A stretch of DNA of 64,000 nt from Polychytrium aggregatum (Eukaryota; Chytridiomycota; Chytridiomycetes; Polychytriales), in NCBI RefSeq assembly GCF_025602895.1, contig NW_026516364.1:1-64000 (forward strand), given 5' to 3'. Made by a program: the position numbers and the translations under genes. Numbering within the stretch: position 1 is the stretch's first letter; each line of letters starts with the position of its first letter. Of this stretch, positions 34,001 to 44,021 are shown one piece after another. The notes beneath the pieces were generated by a model that searched no databases, was not told where the DNA came from, and saw only the letters and a program-made list of their open reading frames with translations.

Positions 34001-35608
34001 GCCCTGGCCACGTACCCGGCGCAGCTGCTTCTGGTTGCGCCCGTCGTGTTGACCTGGATCAACCGAAGGGTACCGTGGGCCCAGAACTCGCCCCGCGACT
34101 ATTCCACGGCATACTATCCCTCGATTCTGAACTCGATCAATTACGGCATCGTCTACCCAGTTCCGCTCCTGATTTTTGTTGCCGGTCTGATGTACGGGCC
34201 CATGGTTCCGTTGATTCTGCCGTTCTGCACCCTGTTCTTTGCGGTCGCCTGGCTCATCTACAAGTACGTCCTCCTGTACGTGCACCTCCCGCGGTATGAA
34301 ACCAACGGCACGCATGTCACGCTGATCGTCAACCGCTGCCTTGGAGGCGTGACGTTGATGCAGCTGGCGATGATGTCGGTGCTGGTCTTCAAGCACGTCG
34401 ACAACAAGGACAACCGCACGCTGGGACAAGCTGGATCGCTGATCGACGACCCGCAGGAGACTCTGCAGCTCACTCCGAGTTTGAAGGTCATCCTGGCGAT
34501 CCTGCCGCTGCTGTTCCTGAACATCTTTGTGTACTGGTGGCTGAAGAACGGCTACGAGGCCATCGTCAGTCATCCTCCGCTGGAGGTGATTGGCAAGATT
34601 GTCAAGGCCCACTCTCGCTCGGTGCAAGAGCAAGCGTCTCGTCTGCAGGCACAGCCCCAGTCCCAGCAGCAGCAGCAGCCTCAGTCGCACGAAGATGATG
34701 TTGTCGATGGATCAGTCCACCCCCAGATCCGGCCCGAGGCTTCCCCGATCCTCAACCGCGCCGCACGCTCAGGAAACCACGGCCAGATGCTCGGCCATGG
34801 CCGCAACAACCTGGCGCGCGCTCGTGGGGGGCCCAGCCACTCGATCAGCAAGGCTCATCTGCGCAACTCGATCGGCCAGGAGCTAGGCGCCACCAGCTCG
34901 CGCAGCCATACAGCCTTCCAGTCCGACCAGGACGACTCGGAGGCCAGTGCCAGCGTGGACGACGGCTTTGGGACTCCAAGCGAAGCCGGTAGCAGCGACG
35001 GCGCCATACCGTCGCCATCACTTTCGGGTGCAGACGGCATGGGCATCATCCATCCGCAAAACACTCTGGACATTGCCGAGCCCACGGCCACGGAGGAACA
35101 GGGCCTGGTCAGCGACGACTTTGCCGAGGGCCGGTACAACCGCAACCGCGTGCAGCATCTCGAGCCGCCGATGATCCGTGTCCCCGGCATTCTCGATGCG
35201 CCCGTGACCTTCAACTCGGCCTTGATTCCAGAGGGCGACGAGGCCGAGCTCATGCTGGACCCCAACAGCAACGAGGATATGCAGGTCCACACGTACATCC
35301 ACCCGGCCCTGATCGGCCGCCTCCCGGTGGCCTGGATCCCCGGCCCATCTCAGCCACATCGACTGGTGGAAGCCCGGCAAGACCAGGCCCGCATCCAGCG
35401 CGAAACATATCGACGCATCGTGGCCAAGCAGCGTGCCGAGATCCAGGTGATCGACCAGCGCACGGACGACGAAGTCGAGCCCGCAGGTCGCCCGCACGCC
35501 CGCGATCGCCACAGACCCGCAACCGACGAGCCCCAGGAAGGAGTCATAGGCCGAGTCAAGAGCTTCGTGGACGGCCTCACCAGCTGGGCGCATATGCAAA
35601 TGTCGTGA
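31021..35608 (+). CDS. CSC1: CSC1/OSCA/TMEM63 calcium-permeable mechanosensitive channel
   Basis: Exon 1 (31021-31191) holds TM0 (ILVPMTLFGSIGVFCIFVFC) and VDIYSPRSSLK. Exon 2 begins GRPPKIPKGLLSWIPITV and contains ISTVGLDGVM, the family's late-exocytosis domain. Later exons carry the cytosolic domain, with TIMVHSIPAELRHEVDLAAY, ENVVICRTW, a 90-residue acidic insert and TTAVGFVTFQSPESA. Next is PEPRDIYWANLSSRAASTYI, then the 7-TM core: FGTLFAIIFF-like segments, LLPSLLI, GIEAESLIESSVLS, RLFFYQTWNVLIAISGSS, NYVVLQALATYPAQLLLVAP, INYGIVYPVPLLIFVAGLMY and LPLLFLNIFVYWW. The C-terminal 330 residues are hydrophilic. CSC1/OSCA/TMEM63 proteins are osmotic- or tension-gated cation channels of plasma or internal membranes. 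The order of domains is complete, so the gene looks functional. An AATAAA lies 166 bases past the stop. Confidence 0.93.
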
Positions 35609-35773
35609 GCGCGTGGGTCGAAGGGAAGCACTTTCAAGACGTTGGCTACCACTGTTGTCATGCCACCGCACCCCCCTGGTCGGTCGGTCCCATGCTCGTT
35701 TATTATCGTTTGTCGTGCACGGCGGTCGTGTCTGTACTGTCATTGTCTATTCTACAGTAGCCCGTTCCAATGC

Positions 35774-35779
35774 AATAAA
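35774..35779 (+). terminator. Polyadenylation signal of the CSC1-like gene
   Basis: AATAAA, 166 bases downstream of the stop codon, in the sense orientation. Confidence 0.45.
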
Positions 35780-36019
35780 GACCGGGCGAGTCTTTTATTT
35801 GCTCGTTCATGGCCTGGATGGTGTGCTGGGATGGAAGGTCTGGGTCTCGGAGCACAGCAGGCGCTGTCAGCACTGCAGCGCCGTTTCCTCATCGTAGAAG
35901 CAGGCCAAGGAACATGTGGCCAGTCTCTGTCGCCTGCGACTCCTCGAGTATTTCAAGCAACCCCATAACCACCCAAGGGAAGATGCCAGCATATGCCCGC
36001 ATCCCAGCGAGCACGGCTG

Positions 36020-36062
36020 GTGAACATAGTTGGTGAACATAGTTGGTGAACATAGTTGGTGA
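36020..36062. repeat. 15-bp tandem repeat (TGGTGAACATAGT type)
   Basis: Three to four near-identical units of GGTGAACATAGTT lie in the gap between the CSC1-like gene and the methyltransferase gene, with no coding role seen. The rest of the gap (35609-36300) has a CTCTCT run near 36210-36235. Confidence 0.8.
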
Positions 36063-36300
36063 GTATTCATGGAGATTAGCCACATGTATTCAAGACGATG
36101 CATCTCTCCCAACCTGAATGTGCTGTCGACGACTGGCGGCAACAGCGGTGGTACGATGATTCAATGAGACGTCCATTGATGAACGATACTCGCTAATTAC
36201 AGCTCCTTCTCTCTCCCTCTTTCTCTCTCTCGCAGATGATTGCTGGGTCCGGTTTTTGTCCCTTGTGGTTGAGACACCAGCAGCACGCGGCAGCCGGCGA

Positions 36301-37263
36301 TCAGTCCGAGAAGACGCGGCCGAGACGGACACTGATGGAGTGGGTCAGGGTGACGAGCTCGCCCTTGCCATTCGGACCCTTGCCTTCGGAGGCACCGGGC
36401 CAGTGCTTGACCAGGTCGTCATAGATCAGGGTGAGGGGGTCGATCTGGTGCAGCTCCTCGTAGCGCCTGGCGCCACTCCAGGTGGTCAAGTGGCCGACGA
36501 ACATGGCCAGGTCGACATGGCGCTCGCAGACAAAGTGGCCGCGGAGCACGCCGTTGCTGCCGTATCCCTCGGTGTACTTTCCCTCCAGGGGAATGTGCTC
36601 AAAGGGCCACGGGATGGTGGCGTATTCCTGGTCGACGAGGGCGCGGGAAGCATCCCAGACAGGGCCCACGATGTTGTGGTAATAGTTCAGCAGGATCTCC
36701 TGCAGCGGCTCGCAGCCCTTGGGGAAGGTAGGCAGGATGTAGGTCCAGGCGGCAATGACAGTCCCGCCCTCGGATCGAGGCTTGGCGATCTGGGCGACCC
36801 GCTCGTAGAATCGAGGCAGGTCGAACCAGTGCAGCGCGACGGCAATGGTGACAATGTCGACGCTGCCGGGGGTCAAGCCAAGCACCGCAACGGGGTCGTC
36901 CTCGGCACGGGCAACCTCAAAGCGGACGTTGGGGTGGAGTCGAGGAGCATTCTCGATCTGGGCAGAGGAAGGGTCCGAGGCAACGACCTGCTTGTAGTAT
37001 GCAGAGAGCCCGTTGGCGGCCTGGCCAGAGCCACAGCCAACATCCCACACGAGATTATGCTCCTTGGTGAGGGACGAAAGGAACTCGTACAGCTCCGGAG
37101 GATAGGTGGGGCGGAACTTTGCATACGCCTTGGAGCTGGCCGAGAAGTAGTCCTTGAAGGCAGCGAGCGTTGACATGGCGTGGGCGGACTGCGAACGGAA
37201 GAAACGCGCAGATGGGGCGAGAGGAGCGAGGCGGCTGGTGAAGCGAGTGGGTCGCAGAAGCAT
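36301..37263 (-). CDS. Class I SAM-dependent methyltransferase (Crg1/type 11 family)
   Basis: An intronless 320-residue ORF. The first 30 residues (MLLRPTRFTSRLAPLAPSAR) are Arg-rich, lack acids, and resemble a mitochondrial presequence. A second ATG (MSTLAAFKDYF) would give a cytosolic form. Motif I is LVWDVGCGSGQAANGLS, followed by VVASDPSSAQIENAP (the acidic residue that binds ribose), ARAEDDPVAV, and VDIVTIAVALHWFDLPRFYE. The last is the A-x-A-x-H-W-F-D motif of fungal Crg1 and related small-molecule methyltransferases. GGTVIAAWTY and a C-terminal cap domain complete the fold. Crg1-type enzymes methylate small molecules such as cantharidin or trans-aconitate; the substrate here is unknown. 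The gene is divergent from the bZIP gene, sharing about 450 bases of upstream DNA, so co-regulation is possible. Confidence 0.88.
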   Translation of the reverse strand: MLLRPTRFTSRLAPLAPSARFFRSQSAHAMSTLAAFKDYFSASSKAYAKFRPTYPPELYEFLSSLTKEHNLVWDVGCGSGQAANGLSAYYKQVVASDPSSAQIENAPRLHPNVRFEVARAEDDPVAVLGLTPGSVDIVTIAVALHWFDLPRFYERVAQIAKPRSEGGTVIAAWTYILPTFPKGCEPLQEILLNYYHNIVGPVWDASRALVDQEYATIPWPFEHIPLEGKYTEGYGSNGVLRGHFVCERHVDLAMFVGHLTTWSGARRYEELHQIDPLTLIYDDLVKHWPGASEGKGPNGKGELVTLTHSISVRLGRVFSD

Positions 37264-37711
37264 GCTGATGGAGATGGGCGAGGAATGGCGGCGGATGCGG
37301 GCTATTTATGGGCAGATCGGACGAGAGGTGGCGTATTGTCGAGGAGGAAACAATGGGGCCGAGGACGAACCGCAAGGGCAGGGATTGGGTGGCGGGCCGG
37401 GGCTGCTGCGGTGGCTATGGCTGTGGCCGATGCTTGGCGGATGCTTGGCCGGTGCTTGGCCAATGCGACCGCCGTACTCGATATCCAACTGCCAACGGCC
37501 GTATTCTGCGTTCCGTCGCTGCCGTGGCCGCCGTCGACACCAGGTCCGCGGTGTTGTCCGTGGTCGGCTCATGGACCCAGCAACATGTATCTGTGCGCAG
37601 CGACTGCGGTCAGCCGACGCGTGTCCAAGCCACCGCGCAGCAGGCGCTCGGCTCCGCAGACCCACACCGCGCGGCCTGTGCGTTCTTGGCTTTCCATCGC
37701 ATCCGCAGCCC
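37264..37711. promoter_or_regulatory. Divergent promoter, methyltransferase / bZIP
   Basis: These 448 bases separate two opposite start codons. On the minus strand CATAAATAG (RC of the sequence near 37299-37307) could serve as a TATA element about 40 bases upstream of the methyltransferase ATG. An open frame runs through on the plus strand but has no motif. Confidence 0.4.
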
Positions 37712-38512
37712 ATGGACCATCCGCGGGCTCTCCGGCCAGCACCCGCAGCCACGTCGCCAGCCGGCTCACAGGGCCCGACTGCACCAGCCCGATCGGCCTC
37801 AGCCGTCGCCGAGCGCCGAGCACAGCAGAACCGCCAGGCGCAGAAGGTCTTCCGCGAGCGCCAGAAGAAGCATATCCAGGAACTCACCCGCCAGGCAAGC
37901 CAGCTCGACTCTATCGAATCGACTCTCCGCGAGACCGAGGATGGCGTCTTGCAGACCCATGCCCGCATTGAGCTCGGATTCAAGAGCTGCCAGCAATGGA
38001 CCCAGGTCGATCGCCCACGCCTTGCGTCTCAGTGCCGGGGGCCAGAAGCCCTTGGTCGTATCGCCGATCTTGTCCGAGCATCGGGCGAGATGGAGGCTGA
38101 GTACAGGCGCTTGGTCCGGCTGATCTCCTTTCTCGAACGATCCTGCGCCAAAGCACTCACCGAATCGCATAACCCTCCAAACGAGCCGGACCCGAGCACG
38201 CCTTTGGCCAGTGGCCTCGGCCTCAGCCCCAGCCCCAGTCCTCTCAACACCGCAATGTCTCGAATCGACAATCTGGTGGCTCGGCTCCTGGAGCAGCCTC
38301 TGCATCCGCTGATGCAGTTGCAGCTGCAGGGTGAGGGAGAGACGATGATGCAGCTCTCTGCGGCCATTCATCAAGAGGTCATCCGCATGAAGGAGCGCGA
38401 AAACGAGCGAGAAATGGAAGAGCAAAGGCTGCAAGGGACTCTGTTGTGCGCAAGTGCCGTGCCCGATATGAGCGCCGAATTGGCAAGGTTCGATGCAGAC
38501 GGGCCCTGTTGA
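37712..38512 (+). CDS. bZIP transcription factor, Yap/PAP1-like basic region
   Basis: A single exon of 266 residues. Residues about 30-65 hold the bZIP basic region and start of the zipper: AERRAQQNRQAQKVFRERQK, then HIQELTRQASQLDSIESTL. The pattern R-R-A-Q-x-N-R-x-A-Q-x-x-F-R-E-R is that of the fungal Yap/PAP1 family, although NRQAQKVF replaces the usual NRAAQRAF. The rest is helical, with LVRLISFLERSCAKAL and REMEEQRLQGTLL, without the Cys-rich domains that sense oxidants in Yap1. It should act in the nucleus as a DNA-binding dimer; its targets are unknown. ATG 37712 was chosen as the first in-frame Met shortly before the basic region with good context (CCCATGG). Confidence 0.85.
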   Translation: MDHPRALRPAPAATSPAGSQGPTAPARSASAVAERRAQQNRQAQKVFRERQKKHIQELTRQASQLDSIESTLRETEDGVLQTHARIELGFKSCQQWTQVDRPRLASQCRGPEALGRIADLVRASGEMEAEYRRLVRLISFLERSCAKALTESHNPPNEPDPSTPLASGLGLSPSPSPLNTAMSRIDNLVARLLEQPLHPLMQLQLQGEGETMMQLSAAIHQEVIRMKERENEREMEEQRLQGTLLCASAVPDMSAELARFDADGPC

Positions 38513-38691
38513 ACGCGCTGGGCTCTGCGATCCGGCCTGGCCGTGCCTTCAGAACGGCCCAGAGATACAGCCCGTCGCCTTGTGCTCGGCGTGGAATGTG
38601 CAAGCTTGATCGTCCTCAGCCCGTGTGGCTTCGCAATCTTTCGGCACTCGATTCTCAGCTGCCCTGCCCGAGTCAAGTCGGATCCGGTTGC

Positions 38692-41600
38692 TTACTCAGT
38701 AGAGATTGGGGCATCCACTGCAGCGCCAGAGTCTTCGATCAGCCCGCTCATCTCCTCCACAAAGGACAGCCGGATAGCCTTCAGAAGGCTCCGGAGCTCC
38801 GTCTCAGGCAGTTTGGCATGTCTCTTGATCTGCTGAAGGCGTCGAAAGCACTGCCGGGACGCATGCGTGAGCCACATACGACTCAAAGCATTCCATCACA
38901 GCCACACAGGGCCTATGCCCCAGAGGCGAATGCTACTACCCCACCCGGCCTGATGGGCACCCTGGCTTGCCAGGTAGTGCTGTTCCCAGTACTCTCGCCC
39001 GCGCATCCATCAGATCTACTGCCACCTGCCCGTACAAGACAGCCCAGCCACAGAACAGCATCCCGCTGGCGAACGCTTACCGCCTCTTCGAGTCGACGGA
39101 TGCGGTGCTCAAGAGCCCCTGGATGCCGTTGCTGCCGAAGCTTCAGGTCCTGCTCGAGCTGCACCGAGCTGTCAGCAGCCGCCTGAGATGCCGTATGCGC
39201 CGTTGTCCGTGCTGCCGCTGCGTCTGGAACACTCGCCTGCTCTGAGATCTCGAGGCTGGATTTGATGACGTCGTGCGGAAGCCCCGCCACGGCTGCGAGC
39301 TGGATTCCGTAGTGTGGCTGATCGGCTACGCCGCTTTCGACCGAGTAGAGATACCGAATGCTGCGGCTCTGAGACCCACAGACACCCTGGTCGCCCTGCT
39401 ATGCAGATCGTAAGCGCTCAGAGCCATGCGGCATGAATCGTGCGGCAGTGCATCCGATTCCCACCTTGTCGTCAACTGAAACTCGCATTCGGAGATTCAC
39501 AACGTTTGGATACAGCTTCAGGACATTCGCCAAGTCCCAGAAGTGCGTCGAAAAGAACACAAACGCCTGAAGAGGCAGGCCCAACAGAAGCACAGTCAGC
39601 GGCGCGTTGAGCCTGTTCCGCATCAAGTGCTGCATCAAATGCGCTTGGAGGCCATCATCGAAAGCTCTCGGCGCCCAAGCATGCCTGCCATCCCGACTTG
39701 CCTTGGTCGAGCGGATCAGCTCCTCACATATTGCAAACGACAGCGCCAGTCCGTCTGTCGTCGACGTCCCTGGATGTTGTTGTCGTCGAAACCCTTGTCA
39801 GAGCGACGATCGCAGAAACGGCGCACACAATCGATCCCATTCCGAGCAATATATCTCCGAGTGTCTCGACCGGGCTCTCGCCAGCGGTTATCGGATGTGT
39901 TCGTTGTCACAACCCCCAACTCACCTCGTCCAAGCTCATCGATAAACACCATGCTCTCGATGGTCAGATGTTCCAATATGAAGGCGCATTCGCGCATTTC
40001 CATCATGAACGACGAGGCGTTGGCCTTGGGGGGGGGCAGCATGCGAGCACAATCCAGATCCATGTTTGAGCTCGATCGACGGCTCAAGCACACGGCCACA
40101 CAATATCATTCAGCGAGGCAGGGTTCGTTTGACAACTCACTGTCACGCTTTGGTCGCTGCCGAGGCGAGAGAACATGCGGTCTGTCAAGCGCACAGACGC
40201 AAATGTGGCCGGGACATGCATCCCAACGTGCGCCATGATGGTGATGAGGGCAATTTGGCGCATGTACGTTGACTTTCCGGACTGGATCGAGGATGGAACG
40301 ATAGGCAGCACGTATCAATTATGTTGCAGGTATCGGGCAATCTCGTGAGCCCACACGTGTCCGGCACCAGCACATAGTCAGAGCTGTCCTCAGATACAAC
40401 GGCTTGCTTTCGGACTTGTGCTTTCCACAGGCTTGGCTCGACTGAGTGCAGCCTATACCATGTTGGGACCAGTAATGATCTGGACACTACAGCTCGGGCT
40501 TGCGTAAGCGTCGTTTGCCACAAACGGCCTCCGGGGCTCCATCTCTCGGACGGGATGTCGCGCGCTCTGAAGAGCAAGTGTGTCGCTGAACTCGGGGCGG
40601 CCTGTGACGAAAGTTTGATCTCTTAGAGGCCTCCTGCTGCCTCAGTCTCAGCAACCCGTCGGCACCAAGGCACATACAGCATCGGCGTGCGGTGCGATAG
40701 TGCGCAAACGAAAGCAGCATGTCCAGCATCGCCAGCGCCTCGGAGAGTTGATACAGCCATCCGACAGACTGCCGGGCGGCCTCCATTAGACTCTCGATGA
40801 TGCTGGATGGGAGTTGGTCGACACGGAGATGGTGAGCCGCCTGCGCCACACTCTCTCCAGCCAGGAACCCCTTGGCTGTCACAAAGCCGTTTGCAAGTAG
40901 TACCTCGCAAGGACACACCTGTCGGACATCAAATAGACCTCCGCCAAGGCTTCGCGGATGCGTTCGTTGAGACTCTTGAGGCTGAGCGTGGTGAATGTGA
41001 TGGTATTGCGCTTGGTGCTTGTGCCGATGAACTCGGCCGGCCACTCGGCGCCGGCAGCCAGTTTCTTCTTGGAGATTGCCAATGCAAAGCCAAGCTTCGG
41101 GGTGAAGGTCTCGGAAATGTTCATTCGATAGGTGTCTATGGAGCCAGACTCCTTAGTTGTGCAAACCCAATGGTCGATTCCTGCCGACGATAGCAGTCCC
41201 ATCAGCCATGGGTAACCCGACGGACCCACCTCGATAGCCGTTGACAAGTGCGTACACGTCGTCAATGGCCTCCTTGTACGTCTGTCTGGCTGTGAGAGTG
41301 GCAGCCGGTGAGTCACAGCGTATCTGGCCCTGAGACCCGCCGCCGGACCTGGCCGTACCAACATCAAGCAGCCCGCTGAATCCAGGCTTGACAGCATAGC
41401 AGCGCTGTTGTTGGAGCGTCAGAGGAGATCTTTGATAGGTAACATCGTCGTCGATGGTCTGACCTAGTCGGCTTTGCATGGCCTCGAGAGCCGGATCCGC
41501 AAAGATCTGGCAGGCCGATCGGCGAGTAAGTCTCGCTGTCGATCCACGCCCTGCTTGATATGCCGCACCTCAAATAATGTGTCCAGCAACATGTTTTTGC

Positions 41601-43527
41601 CCCTGAGAGGGGGTTCAGTAGATATAGGCCCTCGAAGCCCAGAAACGATATCAAGAACATGCTTGAGTTTCAGCAGAGTGTTGATGGACTGCTCGCAGCG
41701 ATGGGCTGCCGCTCGCTTGGGAATCCTGATGAGCTGAAAGCACGCTCCAACAGCGGCAGTTAGTAGAGTTTATCGACCGAATATGCTGAAGACTCCATAC
41801 GCACCGAGGACACCACCGAGTCCAAGTCGACGATTTGTTTTAGATCTGAAGCGGGTTGCATTGTTACTCAGCCGCAGAAACTCGACAACGACACACCAGG
41901 ACCGGCTGCATCACAATCCACCACGACTCTCTGCCGCATCTGAGCTCTTACGCTTCCTCAGGGCAACGCATCGACTCTAGTGAGCCAGACGCGATCGTGG
42001 TGGGTGAAATAGGGGCCTTAGTATCAAGGCGCCGAGACTGCCACTGATCAAAATCGACCGGCTAACCTCGGACTGGACGAGTGCTGTCGAATGCAACGCA
42101 ACAGTGAGACCGAGTTGCGGCATCGGTTGGACATGCAGGGTAGTATTGGTGCATGGACCGGGTGCGCTCCATGCACTACAGACCTTCAACAGCATCGAGT
42201 CGCATATTCAGAGTGCTTGGATCTGATGGATGGAGTGTGAGTGGTCGCAACGAGGCCTCGAACGCAGCTACCAAGACAGAGACCTGCATTACCTTTCAAA
42301 GGCTGCAGAAGATTCAGACGCAGAAGTCGAGCTGTCGGAGCAGGGACCCAGAGTCAGCTCAGTCCAGATCGAACGACTTGGTCATGCAATCCCCCACCTC
42401 CCATCGGCGTCTGTGTCTTGTCGAGGACGCCAAGCAGCGTCATGTTGTTGTGTCGGGGACCAAGGAGACTGCGGCACAGCTCTAGGTTTTTGGCAGTGAC
42501 GTGGTCTTTTCGAGTAACCTGGGTCAGAATCAATGCTACTGATGTCGCCGATGCTGCCAAGCCCTGGCGTGCACAGTACCGATCATCATCATGCCGTCTG
42601 CGATTGCCGGGGCAGCAAACAGGAGAATGTGTCAGCGGGGACATTGTATCCGCTTGGAGTGGGATTGATGTGAGCAGCTTCAGGCTCACCAACGAGCTGG
42701 TACTGAAACTTGAGGCATCCGTTGGCAAACGAGACGGAGTGGACTGACTCGAGATAGTGGAACAGGGCGCTAACAGCGGCCAGACAAAAGTACCTATTCG
42801 ACAGCGAGGGCCCAGTAAGTGAGTCAGCTGCGTGGAGACAGGGGACAGCAGACAGCAGACAGCAGACAGCAGACAGCAGACAGCAGACAGCAGACAGCAG
42901 ACAGCAGGAAACTCACTTGGATTCCAGCCCCAGCATGATCTTGGAGAGATCGTCTTGATAAGTGTGCCGCTTGATGCAGCTGAGTCCTGTGGTTTCAAAC
43001 AGTGAGTCGCCGAGCAAGCAGTGTGGGTCGCCAAGCAGGCAGCCAGCCGCACCGTTGGAATCGGAAAACTCTCTGCGACCGACAGTGACAACCGAGATGC
43101 TGGGCCAGGTTTCCGATATCTTGTCATGTAGCACGGTCTTGGTCGAGGTTGGCGAGTATGCTGCGACAACCACCTGCAAACCAAAGCGATACCAGCGGCA
43201 TGCAGACGTGACTCAGTGAGCAGCACTCATGCATGCTAGCTGTGCGCATGGACACAGCGAGTGAGTGTGAACATACCTCGCACGGGTCCATCAGATGCAC
43301 CTGATGAAGCATCCGCCCGTATGACTGTGTATCTGAGAGCTAGACAGCGATGGGGTCAGAGCCTGATGCGGATTGAGGGACGGTGCCGGAGCCTTACTCG
43401 TGCTGGCAACAGGGATGGCTGCTTGCCTGCGAAAGAGTGACTGTCGATGAGAGCTGGTCAAAGAATGCCCAGCCAACATCGGACTGGCAGCCACGGCCCT
43501 CAGCGATGGCCATGACGGCGCTGCCAT
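38692..43527 (-). CDS. MSH4: MSH4, meiotic MutS homologue
   Basis: A gene with many exons. The likely start is 43527: exon 1 (MAAPSWPSLR...) splices in phase to NTQSYGRMLHQVHLMDPCE. Later pieces line up with MSH4: TAKNLELCRSLLGPRHNNMT then LLGVLDKTQTPMGG; DDDVTYQRSPLTLQQQRCYA; PKLGFALAISKKKLAAGAEW then PAEFIGTSTKRNTITFTTLS; SLNERIREALAEVYLMSDR; and ALAMLDMLLSFAH. The Walker A motif is rebuilt across an intron: TGPNM joins SGKSTYMRQIAL. MEMRECAFILEHLTIESMVF leads into IDELGRG (Walker B), followed by FSTHFWDLANVLKLYPNVVN and VADQPHYGIQLAAVAGLPHD. The C-terminus ends DAPISTE. MSH4 pairs with MSH5 in the nucleus to stabilise meiotic recombination intermediates and promote crossovers; it lacks the mismatch-recognition domain. 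All ATPase motifs are intact, so a meiotic cycle is likely. Confidence 0.92.
42843..42906. repeat. GACAGCA heptanucleotide repeat in an MSH4 intron
   Basis: About nine perfect tandem copies of the 7-base unit GACAGCA, placed between two MSH4 coding exons. Confidence 0.92.
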
Positions 43528-44021
43528 CGGAGCGATGAGAGGCGAGCGTGGGCTCAGGCTCCTGCCCGCGGTCGGAATGTCCAGAGGCCCCCTGGGAATC
43601 CATGTCGGCGATGATCTTTGGTGCAGCAACGGCGAGGAATGGGGGTGCAGAGCGCCTTGTTTGGCTGCTGCATCGCCACATATTGCCGCACATCGCCACG
43701 CACCGCCACGTGCTTGCAGCCCTTGCCCTCGTGCCCTGGCTGGCTTGCTTCTCGCTCCGGACCACCATCGACCGCAGGACAATCACCGGCGCTGTCGCCA
43801 TCACCACCATCACCATCGTCGCCACTGGCCCTGCCCGCTGGCCCTGTCCACGGCACCATCTGCACGCCTCTCCGTCCTGCCGACGTCGCCTCGGATAGAG
43901 CGCATAGAATTAGACGCTTGTCCAGCTTCCGCACTCTTCCCGGCTTGCCGCATTCTCTTGCCCCTGCTCGGATTCTGCCTCCCCTCGCCCGTTGGTTTGG
44001 CCCGGCCCCGCTCAGCGCAGA
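43528..44021. promoter_or_regulatory. Divergent promoter, MSH4 / STK11IP-like
   Basis: These 494 bases lie between two opposite starts. The sequence contains ATCACCACCATCACC-like triplet repeats (43798-43822) and pyrimidine-rich DNA next to the 44022 ATG. No separate gene was recognised. Confidence 0.4.
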
